Shown piece after piece: positions 1 through 9,741 of a DNA stretch of 64,000 bases (the first letter of the stretch is position 1; the number at the start of each line of letters is the position of its first letter). This stretch comes from Streptomyces sp. LHD-70 (lineage in GTDB: Bacteria > Actinomycetota > Actinomycetes > Streptomycetales > Streptomycetaceae). A program made the translations under genes and the position numbers. The DNA is taken from the NCBI RefSeq assembly GCF_031157275.1, contig NZ_JAVIFW010000002.1, forward strand, positions 620,001-684,000. Reading direction: 5' to 3'. Under the pieces are notes generated by a model. That model made no database searches. It was given only the letters and a program-made list of their open reading frames with translations, and was not told the DNA's origin.

Positions 1-68
1 GCCCTATGCACTGAGTTCCCATGCGTCGCCCGGATCAACTTCCCACCCAGCCACGGAGGTTGACGCCG

Positions 69-758
69 TCAGAGGTGCTTGCGCAGGTGCTTGGCCGTGT
101 ACCGGCCGACGTACTTGTGCAGGTCGGCGATCAGCTTGCCGCGCTTGGGCTTGGCCTCGATGCTGCCGAAGACGGAGTAGCCGTCGACGAAGACCACCGG
201 GGCCTGCGCGTCCTCCGCCTCCTGGGTGTCCACCTCGAAATTGCCGAAGACGCCGCTGCCGGTGCCGCGGAGCGTGACGTTCTCCGGGACCCGGACCTCG
301 ACGCTCCCGAAGACCGACCAGGCCTTGATGACGATCTGCGGGTACTCGAAGATCGCCTCGGTCAGGTCGATCTCCACGCTCCCGAACACCGCGTACGCAT
401 GCGTCCTGCGGCCCACGCGCCAGCGGCCCCTGCGGGTGGCGCCACTGAAGACCGCGACCAGGTTCTCGTCCGGCTCCGCGGGGATCGTGCCAGGCAGGGG
501 CGCATCGGTGTGCGGCGCGGGGGCCGGACGCGACTGGTGCGCCCCGGGCAAGTCCCTTACGTACGGCTCGAGTTCGGCGAGGGTCTTCGCGCGGTACACC
601 CCGTCGATGCGGTCGGCGTGCTCCTCCGCCGTGAGCCGGCCCTCGGCCATCGCCTCGCGCAGGATGTCCGCCGTGCGATCGCGGTCGGCGTCGGACGCGC
701 GCAGGTCGGTCGGCTCCGCGGCGGGGGCGGTCTGCTGAGGGCGCTTTTCGAGGTCCAC
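69..758 (-). CDS. DUF1707 / LiaF-like cell-envelope protein
   Basis: Soluble 229-residue protein of unknown biochemical role. Residues about 20-73 (from LRASDADRDRT to YVRDLP) form the DUF1707 domain, a short helical module common in actinobacterial envelope proteins. Residues about 100-215 hold four repeats of a VFG-S/N-x-E strand pattern, the beta-helical fold of the LiaF-like C-terminal domain that in Firmicutes belongs to cell-wall stress sensing. No membrane segment is visible, so it would act in the cytoplasm or at the membrane face. GTG start. It is transcribed away from the fumarase gene. The domains are clear, but a stress-sensing role is only inferred from LiaF. Confidence 0.8.
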   Translation of the reverse strand: MDLEKRPQQTAPAAEPTDLRASDADRDRTADILREAMAEGRLTAEEHADRIDGVYRAKTLAELEPYVRDLPGAHQSRPAPAPHTDAPLPGTIPAEPDENLVAVFSGATRRGRWRVGRRTHAYAVFGSVEIDLTEAIFEYPQIVIKAWSVFGSVEVRVPENVTLRGTGSGVFGNFEVDTQEAEDAQAPVVFVDGYSVFGSIEAKPKRGKLIADLHKYVGRYTAKHLRKHL

Positions 759-947
759 CCCACCAGCGTACCCAAACGCGATAGATCGCGACTAGACGTA
801 GGGAAAACGCACGGGAGAAGAGGACCGGAGGCACGGGGGGAACGAACTGAGCCTTACCTCACAGACCCGGCCGCCGCGCCAGGTTCTACGCTGGTTGGCG
901 CTGCCACCGGAGGCCAGCTGCTACCTGTCGAGTGAGGAATGGGCGAG

Positions 948-2624
948 ATGCCTGAGTTCGCGTACACCGATCTGCTCCCCCAGGGCGAGGACACCACCCC
1001 GTACCGCCTGGTCACCGCGGAGGGTGTCTCCACCGCCGAGGGGCCGGACGGCCGTACGTTCCTGAAGGTCGAGCCCGAGGCGTTGCGCAAGCTCGCCGAG
1101 GAGGCCATCCACGACATCCAGCACTACCTGCGCCCGGCGCACCTCGCGCAGCTGCGCCGCATCGTCGACGACCCGGAGGCGTCGGGCAACGACAAGTTCG
1201 TGGCGCTCGACCTGCTGAAGAACGCGAACATCGCCGCGGCCGGCGTGCTGCCGATGTGCCAGGACACCGGCACCGCGATCGTCATGGGCAAGCGCGGCCA
1301 GAACGTCCTGACCGAGGGCGAGGACGAGAAGTCGCTCTCCAAGGGCATCTACGACGCGTACCAGAACCTGAACCTGCGCTACTCGCAGATGGCCCCGCTG
1401 AACATGTGGGAGGAGAAGAACACCGGCTCCAACCTCCCGGCGCAGATCGAGCTGTACGCGACGGACGGCGGCGCCTACAAGTTCCTCTTCATGGCGAAGG
1501 GCGGCGGCAGCGCCAACAAGAGCTTCCTCTACCAGGAGACGAAGGCCGTCCTGAACGAGGCCTCCATGATGAAGTTCCTGGAGGAGAAGATCCGGTCCCT
1601 GGGGACCGCCGCGTGCCCGCCGTACCACCTCGCCATCGTCGTCGGCGGCACCTCCGCCGAGTACGCCCTGAAGACCGCCAAGTACGCCTCCGCGCACTAC
1701 CTCGACGAGATCCCGTCCGAGGGTTCCGAGCTCGGCCACGGCTTCCGGGACAAGGAACTGGAGGAGAAGGTCTTCGAGCTGACGCAGAAGATCGGCATCG
1801 GCGCGCAGTTCGGCGGCAAGTACTTCTGCCACGACGTACGCGTGGTGCGGCTGCCGCGGCACGGCGCCTCGCTGCCCGTCGCGATCGCCGTCTCCTGCTC
1901 GGCCGACCGCCAGGCGACCGCGAAGATCACGGCCGAGGGCGTCTTCCTTGAGCAGCTGGAGACGGACCCGGCGCGGTTCCTGCCGGAGACCACGGACGAG
2001 CACCTGTCCGAGGACACCGAGTCCGACGTGGTGAAGATCGACCTGAACCAGCCGATGGACGCGATCCTCGCCGAGCTCACCAAGTACCCGGTCAAGACCC
2101 GCCTTTCGCTGACCGGCCCGCTGGTCGTGGCCCGTGACATCGCGCACGCCAAGATCAAGGAGCGGCTCGACGCGGGCGAGGAGATGCCGCAGTACCTGAA
2201 GGACCACCCGGTGTACTACGCGGGTCCGGCGAAGACCCCGGAGGGGTACGCGTCGGGTTCGTTCGGTCCGACGACGGCCGGGCGCATGGACAGCTACGTG
2301 GAGCAGTTCCAGGCGGCCGGCGGCTCGAAGGTCATGCTGGCCAAGGGCAACCGGTCCAAGCAGGTCACCGACGCGTGCGACGCGCACGGCGGCTTCTACC
2401 TGGGCTCGATCGGCGGCCCGGCGGCCCGCCTCGCGCAGGACTGCATCAAGAAGGTCGAGGTCGTCGAGTACGAGGAGCTCGGCATGGAGGCGGTCTGGAA
2501 GATCGAGGTCGAGGACTTCCCGGCGTTCATCGTCGTGGACGACAAGGGCAACGACTTCTTCCAGAACCCGGCGCCCGAGCCGACGTTCACGTCCATTCCG
2601 GTGCGCGGCCCGGGTCTCGCCTAG
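948..2624 (+). CDS. Fumarate hydratase class I (iron-sulfur)
   Basis: Converts fumarate to L-malate in the TCA cycle using a labile [4Fe-4S] cluster. The protein is about 558 residues, normal for single-chain class I fumarases. The three cluster cysteines are visible as [18 protein letters not shown] and AVSCSADRQ, at about residues 104, 223 and 317, which matches the spacing of E. coli FumA. An ATG at 939 directly abuts a GAGGA, so the ATG at 948, nine bases downstream of that ribosome site, is the better start. It converges with an SRPBCC gene, the two stops being four bases apart. A class II fumarase lies 1.8 kb downstream, so the cell carries oxygen-sensitive and oxygen-stable isozymes. 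Confidence 0.96.
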   Translation: MPEFAYTDLLPQGEDTTPYRLVTAEGVSTAEGPDGRTFLKVEPEALRKLAEEAIHDIQHYLRPAHLAQLRRIVDDPEASGNDKFVALDLLKNANIAAAGVLPMCQDTGTAIVMGKRGQNVLTEGEDEKSLSKGIYDAYQNLNLRYSQMAPLNMWEEKNTGSNLPAQIELYATDGGAYKFLFMAKGGGSANKSFLYQETKAVLNEASMMKFLEEKIRSLGTAACPPYHLAIVVGGTSAEYALKTAKYASAHYLDEIPSEGSELGHGFRDKELEEKVFELTQKIGIGAQFGGKYFCHDVRVVRLPRHGASLPVAIAVSCSADRQATAKITAEGVFLEQLETDPARFLPETTDEHLSEDTESDVVKIDLNQPMDAILAELTKYPVKTRLSLTGPLVVARDIAHAKIKERLDAGEEMPQYLKDHPVYYAGPAKTPEGYASGSFGPTTAGRMDSYVEQFQAAGGSKVMLAKGNRSKQVTDACDAHGGFYLGSIGGPAARLAQDCIKKVEVVEYEELGMEAVWKIEVEDFPAFIVVDDKGNDFFQNPAPEPTFTSIPVRGPGLA

Positions 2625-2628
2625 GGTC

Positions 2629-3576
2629 CTAGCCGGATGTCGTACGGGCCGTACGGGTCGCGCCGCTCGCACGGCCCGTACGAACCGTGCGGCCCGCAAG
2701 GAACCGTTCCCCCGCGCTCGGCGCCGCCAGCGCGAGGTCGCGGTGGACGCGGCGCAGCATCATGCGCGCCATCGTGGGGTGCACCGGCCTGACGACGCTC
2801 CAGTAGAGCCGGGCGCGCAGCGAGTCGGGGGCGGCGACCGTGCACAGCGTGACGTGATCCTCGTCGACGAGGATCGACGCGCGGGCCGAGAGGCCCGCCG
2901 TGTCCACCCGCATCAGCAGCTCCCCGCCCTCGCGCGCGATGACCGGGAAGGCGTCGCGCAGCACCCCGGTCCACGCCGCCGGATCGCGCGGCAGCCCCGG
3001 CTGGAGTTGCATGCGGTACGCGTCCTGGTAGGCCGGGCGGTCCAGGGCCGTACGGATCAGGCGGGCGTGCTCCGGGACCGCGACCGTCTCCGGCCGGGCC
3101 CACAGGGCCTTGCGGAGCAGCCGTACGCGCGCGGAGTGGCGCACCGGATGCGGGAGCGAACCGGTCGCGACCAGCTCGATGTTGTCGAAGAGCTCCTCGA
3201 TCATCGTGTCGTGCACGGGCCGGATCGCGCCCAGCCAGGCGAGCCGCATGAGGCCCGGGAACTCCATCTCCAGGACGTGCCGCACCCGGCAGCGCCCGTC
3301 GCCCAGAGGCTCGACCGACAGCTCGTGGTGGCCGTCCCAGGGCGGGGTGCCGTCGAACCGGACGCGGCGCCCCGGCTCGTACTCCGTGACCTCGTAGGCG
3401 ACCGGGCCGTGGCCGCCGCGCGCGCCGACGCCCAGCGGCCGGTCGAACCGCATCGGGTCCCAGACGGGCACCGGGAAGATCGGGTCGTCCTCGGCCGAGA
3501 GCCGGTCGAGGAGCGCCCCGACGGCCGCCGCCGGGGCCTGGATCTCACGCTCGTGGACATTGCGGACCGCACCCAT
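2629..3576 (-). CDS. SRPBCC-family (START-like) protein
   Basis: Protein of 315 residues. The first ~145 residues read as an SRPBCC/polyketide-cyclase-like ligand-binding fold: an N-terminal strand VHEREIQAPAAAV, a central VAYEVTEYEPGRRVRFD, then CRVRHVLEMEFPG and a C-terminal amphipathic helix with HDTMIEELFDNIE. The second half (residues ~150-300) is a DUF2867-like extension I do not recognise firmly. The ATG at 3576 is chosen because the longer frame would run through the operator and into the divergent regulator. It is divergent from a TetR gene and separated from it by a long inverted repeat, so it is very probably the regulator's target. The bound ligand is unknown. Confidence 0.75.
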   Translation of the reverse strand: MGAVRNVHEREIQAPAAAVGALLDRLSAEDDPIFPVPVWDPMRFDRPLGVGARGGHGPVAYEVTEYEPGRRVRFDGTPPWDGHHELSVEPLGDGRCRVRHVLEMEFPGLMRLAWLGAIRPVHDTMIEELFDNIELVATGSLPHPVRHSARVRLLRKALWARPETVAVPEHARLIRTALDRPAYQDAYRMQLQPGLPRDPAAWTGVLRDAFPVIAREGGELLMRVDTAGLSARASILVDEDHVTLCTVAAPDSLRARLYWSVVRPVHPTMARMMLRRVHRDLALAAPSAGERFLAGRTVRTGRASGATRTARTTSG

Positions 3577-3585
3577 CACGCACCT

Positions 3586-3626
3586 CCATACGCTGCCGTA
3601 TGGTTTCACCGTACGGTAGCGTATGG
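3586..3626. promoter_or_regulatory. Inverted repeat operator between SRPBCC gene and tetR
   Basis: Two 18-bp arms (3586-3603 and 3609-3626) separated by TTTCA are inverted copies with two mismatches (left arm CCATACGCTGCCGTATGG). Each arm is itself close to a TACG-rich palindrome. The element fills the gap between two divergent starts and covers the regulator's first codon, as expected for a TetR dimer pair that represses both genes. Confidence 0.8.
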
Positions 3627-4231
3627 TCATGGCGCAACGGCAGCAGCGACCGCGGCAGGACAGCGGCAGGAAGCCCCGGTTGACGGCACAGGACTGGGCG
3701 GACGCCGCGCTCGCGGCGATCGCGGAGGGCGGGCTCGCGGCCGTCGCGGTCGAGCCACTCGCCACCCGCCTCGGCACCACGAAGGGCAGCTTCTACTGGC
3801 ACTTCGCCAACCGGGACGCCCTGATCGACGCGGCACTCGACCGCTGGGCCGAGATCAACACCGAGGGCACCATCGCCGAGGTCGAGGAGGAGTCCGACCC
3901 CGAGCTGCGGATCCGGCGCCTCTTCGCCTTCGCCGTCGAGGCCGCCGCCGACGACCCCCTCGAGGTCTCCCTGCTCGCCACCGCCGCGCACCCCCGGGTG
4001 GCCGCGGCGCTCCACCGGGTCACCGAGCGGCGGGTGGCGTACGTGGCGCAGCTCTTCGCCGCCCTGGGCTTCCCACCGGCGGAGGCACGCCGCCGCGGCC
4101 TCCTCGCGTACTCCGTCTACCTCGGGCACGCCCAACTCCGCCATGCCGCACCGTCCGTGCTGCCCCCGGCGGAGGACGGAGAGTTCCGGGAGTACCTCGA
4201 CGAGGCGCTCGGGGTGCTGATGCGGCGCTGA
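3623..4231 (+). CDS. TetR-family transcriptional regulator
   Basis: Repressor of about 200 residues. The helix-turn-helix spans roughly residues 20-65 and shows the family pattern AALAAIAEGGLAAVAVEPLATRLGTTKGSFYWHF. The rest is the helical ligand-binding and dimer domain. The start could be ATG 3623 or ATG 3629; neither has a convincing ribosome site and the first lies inside the operator, so a leaderless transcript is possible. It is divergent from the SRPBCC gene across a long inverted repeat, which points to autoregulation and control of that neighbour. The inducer is unknown. Confidence 0.9.
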   Translation: MVMAQRQQRPRQDSGRKPRLTAQDWADAALAAIAEGGLAAVAVEPLATRLGTTKGSFYWHFANRDALIDAALDRWAEINTEGTIAEVEEESDPELRIRRLFAFAVEAAADDPLEVSLLATAAHPRVAAALHRVTERRVAYVAQLFAALGFPPAEARRRGLLAYSVYLGHAQLRHAAPSVLPPAEDGEFREYLDEALGVLMRR

Positions 4232-4391
4232 GGACGGCACGTCGTACGGGCATCGCACGAGCCTTTGAAGACGTGCATGCCGCCTCCCCGGGTTCGCTGT
4301 CACCCCGGTATTTACTCGGCGGTAGGGCCGAGGGAATAGGCCGAACACGACAAGTGCTCAACTTTTAGAGCGACTTCGGAGGCGTACGGAC

Positions 4392-5798
4392 ATGACGAAC
4401 GACCGCACGGATGAGACCGCGTACCGCGTCGAGCACGACTCCATGGGCGAGGTGCGCGTCCCGGCCCATGCCAAGTGGCGGGCCCAGACCCAGCGTGCCG
4501 TGGAGAACTTCCCCATCTCCGGACAGCGTCTGGAGCGCGCCCACATCGAGGCCCTGGCCCACATCAAGGGCGCGGCGGCCAAGGTCAACGCCGAGCTCGG
4601 CGTGCTCGACGCGGACCGCGCGCGGGCCGTCCAGGAGGCGGCGGCCGAGGTCGCCGAGGGGCGCTGGGACGAGCACTTCCCGGTGGACGTGTTCCAGACC
4701 GGCTCCGGCACCTCGTCCAACATGAACACCAACGAGGTCATCGCCACCCTTGCCACCGAGCGCCTGGGCCAGGACGTCCACCCCAACGACCATGTGAACG
4801 CCTCCCAGTCGTCCAACGACGTCTTCCCCTCCTCCATCCACATCGCCGCGACCGCCGCCGTCACGCGGGACCTGATCCCCGCCCTCGACCACCTCGCCGC
4901 ATCCCTGGAGCGCAAGTCCGCCGAGTTCGCGGAGGTCGTCAAGTCGGGCCGGACCCACCTGATGGACGCGACTCCGGTCACCCTGGGCCAGGAGTTCGGC
5001 GGATACGCGGCGCAGGTGCGGTACGGCGTGGAGCGGCTGCGGTCCGCGCTGCCGCGCCTGGCCGAACTCCCGCTCGGCGGGACGGCCGTGGGCACCGGGA
5101 TCAACACCCCCGCCGGTTTCTCGGCCGCCGTGATCGCCGAGGTGGCCCGCGCCACCGGCCTCCCGCTGACCGAGGCGCGCGACCACTTCGAGGCGCAGGG
5201 GGCGCGGGACGGCCTCGTGGAGGCCAGCGGCCAACTCCGGGTCATCGCGGTGGGGTTGACGAAAATCGCCAACGATCTGCGCTGGATGGCCTCGGGCCCG
5301 CGCACGGGTCTGGCCGAGATCAACCTGCCCGACCTGCAGCCCGGTTCTTCGATCATGCCCGGCAAGGTCAACCCGGTGATCCCGGAGGCCGTCCTGATGG
5401 TCGCGGCGCAGGTCGTGGGCAACGACGCGACGGTCGCCACGGCGGGCGCCGCGGGCAACTTCGAGCTGAACGTGATGCTGCCGGTGCTCGCCAAGAACGT
5501 ACTGGAGTCGATCCGGCTCCTCGCCAACGCCTCACGCCTGCTCGCCGACCGCACGGTCGACGGCATCACCGCCAACGCCGAACGCGCCCGTGAGTACGCG
5601 GAGTCGTCGCCGTCGGTGGTCACGCCGCTGAACAAGTACATCGGGTACGAGGAGGCGGCGAAGGTCGCGAAGCGGGCGCTGGCCGAGCGGCGGACGATCC
5701 GGGAAGTGGTCCTGGACGGGGGGTACGTGGACCGCGGGGACCTCACGGTCGAGCAGTTGGACGAGGCGCTCGACGTCCTGCGGATGACCAGGCCGTAG
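4392..5798 (+). CDS. fumC: Fumarate hydratase class II
   Basis: Iron-independent fumarase that interconverts fumarate and malate as a homotetramer in the cytoplasm. The 468-residue length is typical. The fumarase/aspartase signature [11 protein letters not shown] is at about residue 318, with the catalytic loop serine in it. Conserved blocks [14 protein letters not shown] and [14 protein letters not shown] supply other active-site residues. ATG 4392 is preceded by GGAGG nine bases upstream. It stands alone, with a promoter region (4232-4391) that also carries a small CTCGGC/GCCGAG hairpin. It is a functional duplicate of the class I enzyme at 948-2624 but unrelated in sequence. Confidence 0.98.
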   Translation: MTNDRTDETAYRVEHDSMGEVRVPAHAKWRAQTQRAVENFPISGQRLERAHIEALAHIKGAAAKVNAELGVLDADRARAVQEAAAEVAEGRWDEHFPVDVFQTGSGTSSNMNTNEVIATLATERLGQDVHPNDHVNASQSSNDVFPSSIHIAATAAVTRDLIPALDHLAASLERKSAEFAEVVKSGRTHLMDATPVTLGQEFGGYAAQVRYGVERLRSALPRLAELPLGGTAVGTGINTPAGFSAAVIAEVARATGLPLTEARDHFEAQGARDGLVEASGQLRVIAVGLTKIANDLRWMASGPRTGLAEINLPDLQPGSSIMPGKVNPVIPEAVLMVAAQVVGNDATVATAGAAGNFELNVMLPVLAKNVLESIRLLANASRLLADRTVDGITANAERAREYAESSPSVVTPLNKYIGYEEAAKVAKRALAERRTIREVVLDGGYVDRGDLTVEQLDEALDVLRMTRP

Positions 5799-5835
5799 CG
5801 GAACGGGCCCGCAACACCCCTACTAACATCACTTC

Positions 5836-6498
5836 ATGACAGACAAGACGATCAGGAGATGGGCCCCTGGCACCCCCGTCCTGTGGCGGTACCGGGACAA
5901 CGCGAGCCCCCGCTTCCACATCTGCCGTCCCGTCACCGTCGTGCAGGACACCGATGAACTGCTCGCCGTCTGGCTCGCGCCGGGCACCGAGTGCGTCAGA
6001 CCCGTGCTCCGGGACGGCACTCCGGTCCACGAGGAGCCGCTGGCCACCCGGTACACAAGCCCGCGCACCGTGCACCGCGACCGCTGGTTCGGCACCGGTG
6101 TGCTCAAGCTGGCCCGGCCCGGCGAGCCCTGGTCCGTCTGGCTGTTCTGGGAGCCGGGCTGGCAGTTCCGCAGCTGGTACGTCAACCTCGAGGAGCCGCG
6201 CACCCGTTGGACGGGCGGGGTCGACTCGCAGGATCACTTTTTGGACATCTCCGTGAGCCCGGACCGCAGTTGGCGCTGGCACGACGAGGATGAGTTCGCG
6301 CAGGCCCAGCGCGACGGCCTGATGAGCTCCCGACAGGCCCGTGCGGTGCGCTCCGCGGGCCGTGCGGCGGTCGAGTCGATCGAGGCGTGGGGGGCGCCGT
6401 TCGACTCCGGCTGGGAGGAATGGCGTCCCGATCCGGAGTGGAATGTGCCGTTCCTGCCGGTGGACTGGGATCGTACGCCCGCGCATGTGTCCCCATGA
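5836..6498 (+). CDS. DUF402 (FomD-like) protein
   Basis: Protein of 220 residues with a DUF402 domain. Members of this family include FomD, a hydrolase of nucleotidyl-phosphonate intermediates, and nucleoside diphosphatases. The typical core is visible as TPVLWRYRDN near the start and FWEPGWQFRSWYVNLEEP at about residues 105-122, followed by an acidic stretch DHFLDISVSPDRSWRWHDEDEF that probably binds metal. TAACAT lies six bases before the ATG and no ribosome site is visible, so the mRNA may be leaderless. It is isolated between fumC and a methyltransferase, so nothing in the context names its substrate. Confidence 0.75.
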   Translation: MTDKTIRRWAPGTPVLWRYRDNASPRFHICRPVTVVQDTDELLAVWLAPGTECVRPVLRDGTPVHEEPLATRYTSPRTVHRDRWFGTGVLKLARPGEPWSVWLFWEPGWQFRSWYVNLEEPRTRWTGGVDSQDHFLDISVSPDRSWRWHDEDEFAQAQRDGLMSSRQARAVRSAGRAAVESIEAWGAPFDSGWEEWRPDPEWNVPFLPVDWDRTPAHVSP

Positions 6499-6630
6499 GA
6501 CCCTTGCTGCGCCCCCATGGTCCAAACGTAGGATCGTCGTCCACAAGGGCGCGTAGTACGGCGCGGAGCGAGGGCAACTGACCAGGCCTTCGAACTTTCT
6601 GACCGTACGTCATCGAGGGGCGGCAGAGAC

Positions 6631-7302
6631 GTGAGCGAAGGGTACGAGGGGTACGGCGGCGCCGCGCCGGACCGTACCGGGCAGGCCGAGGCCTTCGACG
6701 CCATCGGCGCGCGGTACGACGAGGCCTTCCCGCACAAGGAGGGCCAGCTCGCCGCCGGTGAGTGGCTCGCCAAGACGCTGCCGCCCGGCTCCCGGGTCCT
6801 CGACGTGGGCTGCGGCACCGGCGTCCCCACGGCACGGCAGCTCGTGGACGCCGGGCACACCGTCGTCGGCGTGGACCTGTCGGCAACAATGCTGGACCTC
6901 GCCCGCCGGAACGTGCCCGAGGGCGAGTTCCACCAGCGGGACATCGCCGGGCTGCGGGCCGAAGGGCCGGGCGGGCTCGGCACGTTCGACGGCATCACCT
7001 GCTTCTTCACGCTGCTGATGCTGCCGCGCGCGGAGATCCCGCACGCGCTCGTGAGGCTGCGCTCGCTCCTTCGCCCCGGTGGCCTGCTCTCGCTGTCGAT
7101 GGTCGAGGCCGACCTCGACGACACGGCGATCCCGTTCCTCGGCCGGACGATCCGGGTATCGGGATTCCGGCGGGACGCCCTGCGCGAGGTCGTGGGCGCC
7201 GCAGGCCTGGACATCGCCGGTGAGGACGCGTACGCGTACGAACCGGCCGGACCCGACGCCCACCCCGAACACCAGCTGTTCCTCAACTGCCGACGCGCGT
7301 GA
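6631..7302 (+). CDS. Class I SAM-dependent methyltransferase
   Basis: Protein of 223 residues with the Rossmann-type methyltransferase fold. Motif I is VLDVGCGTG (about residues 56-64), the acidic end of strand 2 is VVGVDLSATMLD, and motif III is the LRPGGLLSLSMVEAD segment. No ion or lipid-binding extras and no signal peptide are present, so it acts in the cytoplasm on an unidentified small molecule. GTG start at 6631. The gene ends 67 bases before the SpoIIE-type phosphatase on the same strand, so co-transcription is possible. Family is certain, substrate is not. Confidence 0.85.
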   Translation: MSEGYEGYGGAAPDRTGQAEAFDAIGARYDEAFPHKEGQLAAGEWLAKTLPPGSRVLDVGCGTGVPTARQLVDAGHTVVGVDLSATMLDLARRNVPEGEFHQRDIAGLRAEGPGGLGTFDGITCFFTLLMLPRAEIPHALVRLRSLLRPGGLLSLSMVEADLDDTAIPFLGRTIRVSGFRRDALREVVGAAGLDIAGEDAYAYEPAGPDAHPEHQLFLNCRRA

Positions 7303-7369
7303 GGCACTTCGCAGGCCCCCACTCTCGGCGCGCGCCGCGCGCAGCCCCGGACGGACGGATTCAGAACGC

Positions 7370-9601
7370 GTGACGGAGCACCCCACCTCCCACGAGGGCA
7401 GGCAGCCGCGAGCTGCCCGGCCGAACCCCGCGGACCCTCGCGGGGCGCTGCTGCGTTCCCCGGACTCCGCCGAAGGACCGGAAGGCCCGGGCCACGGTGA
7501 CGGCGCGGAGGCCTCCGGCACCCGGCCCGCCGAGCACTCCGGCACGGCCGCACCTCGGACCGCCGCCGCCTTACCGTCCCAGAACCGGACCGGCGGCGAC
7601 GACGGCGAGCACCGCAAGTCCGGCCCCGCCGACACCCCCGAACCGGACGCGCACCGCCCGCGCCCCGGGCCGCTGCCCGTGCCCCCGGCCCGGATGGGCG
7701 GTACGGGCGGCGAGAGCGGCCACCCCGGCCCGTCCGCGCACCCCGCGCCCTCCGCGCACCCCGGCGCCTCCGCCGCCGTACCCTCCGACGGCCGGGCGGA
7801 CGGACTGCCGCCCGCCCCGCCCGTACCGCCCGCGCCCCCGTCCGGCGACGGCGACGCGGCCCGGCACGGTGGGGACCGGCTGCGGTTCGTGGGCGCCGCG
7901 ACCCGGCGGATCGCGCGCGGCATAGACCTCGACGAGATCGTGATGGGCCTGTGCCGGGCCACCGTGCCCACGTTCTCCGACGCGATCCTCGTCTACCTCC
8001 GCGACCCGCTCCCGGTCGGCGACGAGCGGCCCGTCGGCCCCGTCGTGCTGCGCCTGCGCCGCACCGACCGCATACCCGACGAGATGGACGACACCGTCTC
8101 CGAGGGCGGCAGCCTGCTCGCCCCGCTGCCGGTGCCGCCCGATGCGACGCCGAGCCTGCAGCTCCGCTGGAGCCGGGGCGAGCCCAACGCCGCCGAGCTG
8201 TGCGAGGTGCGGACCGGCGGCGCGCTCGCCGAGGTGCTGCGCGGCGTCCGTCCGGTGTTCGGCGACACCCCCGCCGCGCGCGCCGCGCTGCCCGAACTCC
8301 TCGGCGAGGACCACACGCTGCCGGAGGGCCGGCGCGCGATCCTCGCCCCGCTGCGGGGCCGGCGGCGGGTGATCGGCGCGGCCGTGTTCCTGCGCCGCCC
8401 CGAGCGCGCCGCGTTCGAGCAGGACGACCTGCTGGTGGCCGCGCAGCTCGCCACGCACACCGCGCTCGGCATCGACAAGGCTGTGCTCTACGGCCGCGAG
8501 GCGTACATCGCGGACGAGCTGCAGCGCACGATGCTGCCCGAGACGCTGCCGCAGCCCACCGGCGTCCGCCTCGCCAGCCGCTATCTCCCGGCCGCCGAGA
8601 CCGCCCGCGTCGGCGGCGACTGGTACGACGCGATCCCGCTGCCCGGCAGCCGCGTCGCCCTGGTCGTCGGGGACGTCATGGGCCACTCCATGACCTCGGC
8701 CGCGATCATGGGCCAGCTGCGCACCACCGCGCAGACCCTCGCCGGGCTCGACCTGCCGCCGCAGGAGGTCCTGCACCACCTCGACGAACAGGCCCAGCGT
8801 CTCGGCAGCGACCGCATGGCGACCTGCCTGTACGCGGTCTACGACCCGGTCGCGCACCGCATCACCATCGCCAACGCCGGGCACCCGCCGCCCGTACTCC
8901 TGCACATCGGCGGGCGGGCCGAGGTCCTGCGCGTACCGGCGGGCGCGCCCATCGGGGTCGGCGGGGTCGACTTCGAGGCCGTCGAGCTGGACGCACCGGC
9001 CGGGGCGACGCTGCTGCTCTACACCGACGGCCTGGTCGAGTCCCGGCTGCGCGACGTGTGGACCGGCATCGAGCAGCTCCGCGAACGGCTCGCCGCCACC
9101 GCCGAGTTGACCGGACCCGACCACGCCCCGCCGCTCGAAGCGCTCTGCGACGAGGTGCTCGACATGCTCGGCCCCGGCGACCGGGACGACGACATCGCGC
9201 TGCTCGCCGCCCGCTTCGACGGCATCGCGCCCAGCGACGTCGCGTACTGGCAGCTCGACCCGGAGGACTCCGCGCCCGGCCGGGCCCGGCGGCTCGCGCG
9301 GCGCGCCCTGGCCGCCTGGGACCTGGAGGACCTCACGGAGTCGGTGGAGCTCCTGGTCAGCGAGGTCGTGACGAACGCGGTGCGGTACGCGTCCCGGCCG
9401 ATCACGCTGCGGCTGCTGCGGACGGACGTCCTGCGCTGCGAGGTCGGGGACGACGTTCCGCAGCTGCCCCGGCTGCGGCAGGCGCGGGCCACGGACGAGG
9501 GCGGGCGCGGCCTGTACCTGGTCAACCGGCTCGCCCGGCGCTGGGGTGCGACGCGGCTCTCCACCGGCAAGGTGGTGTGGTTCGAGCTGAACCGGGGCTG
9601 A
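7370..9601 (+). CDS. SpoIIE-type PP2C phosphatase with GAF and anti-sigma-like ATPase domains
   Basis: Large regulator of 743 residues. The first ~165 residues are proline-, glycine- and alanine-rich and probably disordered. A GAF-like sensor follows (about 170-385, including [15 protein letters not shown] at its exit). The SpoIIE phosphatase domain (about 390-610) shows [25 protein letters not shown] and DGLVESR, which carry the metal-binding aspartates. A C-terminal HATPase_c domain (about 625-743) has [15 protein letters not shown] and [16 protein letters not shown]. Combining a phosphatase and an RsbW-like kinase in one chain allows phosphorylation and dephosphorylation of an anti-sigma antagonist. 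GTG 7370 is chosen because upstream in-frame sequence overlaps the methyltransferase. Confidence 0.9.
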   Translation: MTEHPTSHEGRQPRAARPNPADPRGALLRSPDSAEGPEGPGHGDGAEASGTRPAEHSGTAAPRTAAALPSQNRTGGDDGEHRKSGPADTPEPDAHRPRPGPLPVPPARMGGTGGESGHPGPSAHPAPSAHPGASAAVPSDGRADGLPPAPPVPPAPPSGDGDAARHGGDRLRFVGAATRRIARGIDLDEIVMGLCRATVPTFSDAILVYLRDPLPVGDERPVGPVVLRLRRTDRIPDEMDDTVSEGGSLLAPLPVPPDATPSLQLRWSRGEPNAAELCEVRTGGALAEVLRGVRPVFGDTPAARAALPELLGEDHTLPEGRRAILAPLRGRRRVIGAAVFLRRPERAAFEQDDLLVAAQLATHTALGIDKAVLYGREAYIADELQRTMLPETLPQPTGVRLASRYLPAAETARVGGDWYDAIPLPGSRVALVVGDVMGHSMTSAAIMGQLRTTAQTLAGLDLPPQEVLHHLDEQAQRLGSDRMATCLYAVYDPVAHRITIANAGHPPPVLLHIGGRAEVLRVPAGAPIGVGGVDFEAVELDAPAGATLLLYTDGLVESRLRDVWTGIEQLRERLAATAELTGPDHAPPLEALCDEVLDMLGPGDRDDDIALLAARFDGIAPSDVAYWQLDPEDSAPGRARRLARRALAAWDLEDLTESVELLVSEVVTNAVRYASRPITLRLLRTDVLRCEVGDDVPQLPRLRQARATDEGGRGLYLVNRLARRWGATRLSTGKVVWFELNRG

Positions 9602-9634
9602 GGGGCCCGTCCGAAGGTGCCTCGGCCAAATGTT

Positions 9635-9702
9635 GCCGACGCCGCGTCGGCGGCGTTGACTGGCGTGGTGAACGAAGCGGCCGCCGCCTCGCTCCGAGGC
9701 GG
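9635..9702 (+). promoter_or_regulatory. Two perfect hairpins in the catalase leader
   Basis: The 140-base gap ahead of catalase holds two perfect short palindromes: GCCGACG/CGTCGGC (9635-9651, loop CCG) and CCGCCTCG/CGAGGCGG (9684-9702, loop CTC). They may be a terminator for the phosphatase gene followed by a leader or operator structure for catalase. No T-run follows either. Confidence 0.5.
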
Positions 9703-9741
9703 TGGCCCACCACCTCCGAGACCCTCTCGACGGGAGGACTC

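Noticed and set aside
1..68. Start of another gene at the left edge
   Set aside because: Only 68 bases before the DUF1707 stop and no coding signal in them.
7079..7369. Longer N-terminus for the SpoIIE-type protein
   Set aside because: It overlaps the methyltransferase gene in another frame and is Arg/Ser/Pro-rich non-homologous sequence; GTG 7370 is a better start.
7951..9741. Catalase frame extended about 600 codons upstream
   Set aside because: The extension is an arginine-rich shadow of the SpoIIE gene; the true start is GTG 9742 with a good ribosome site.
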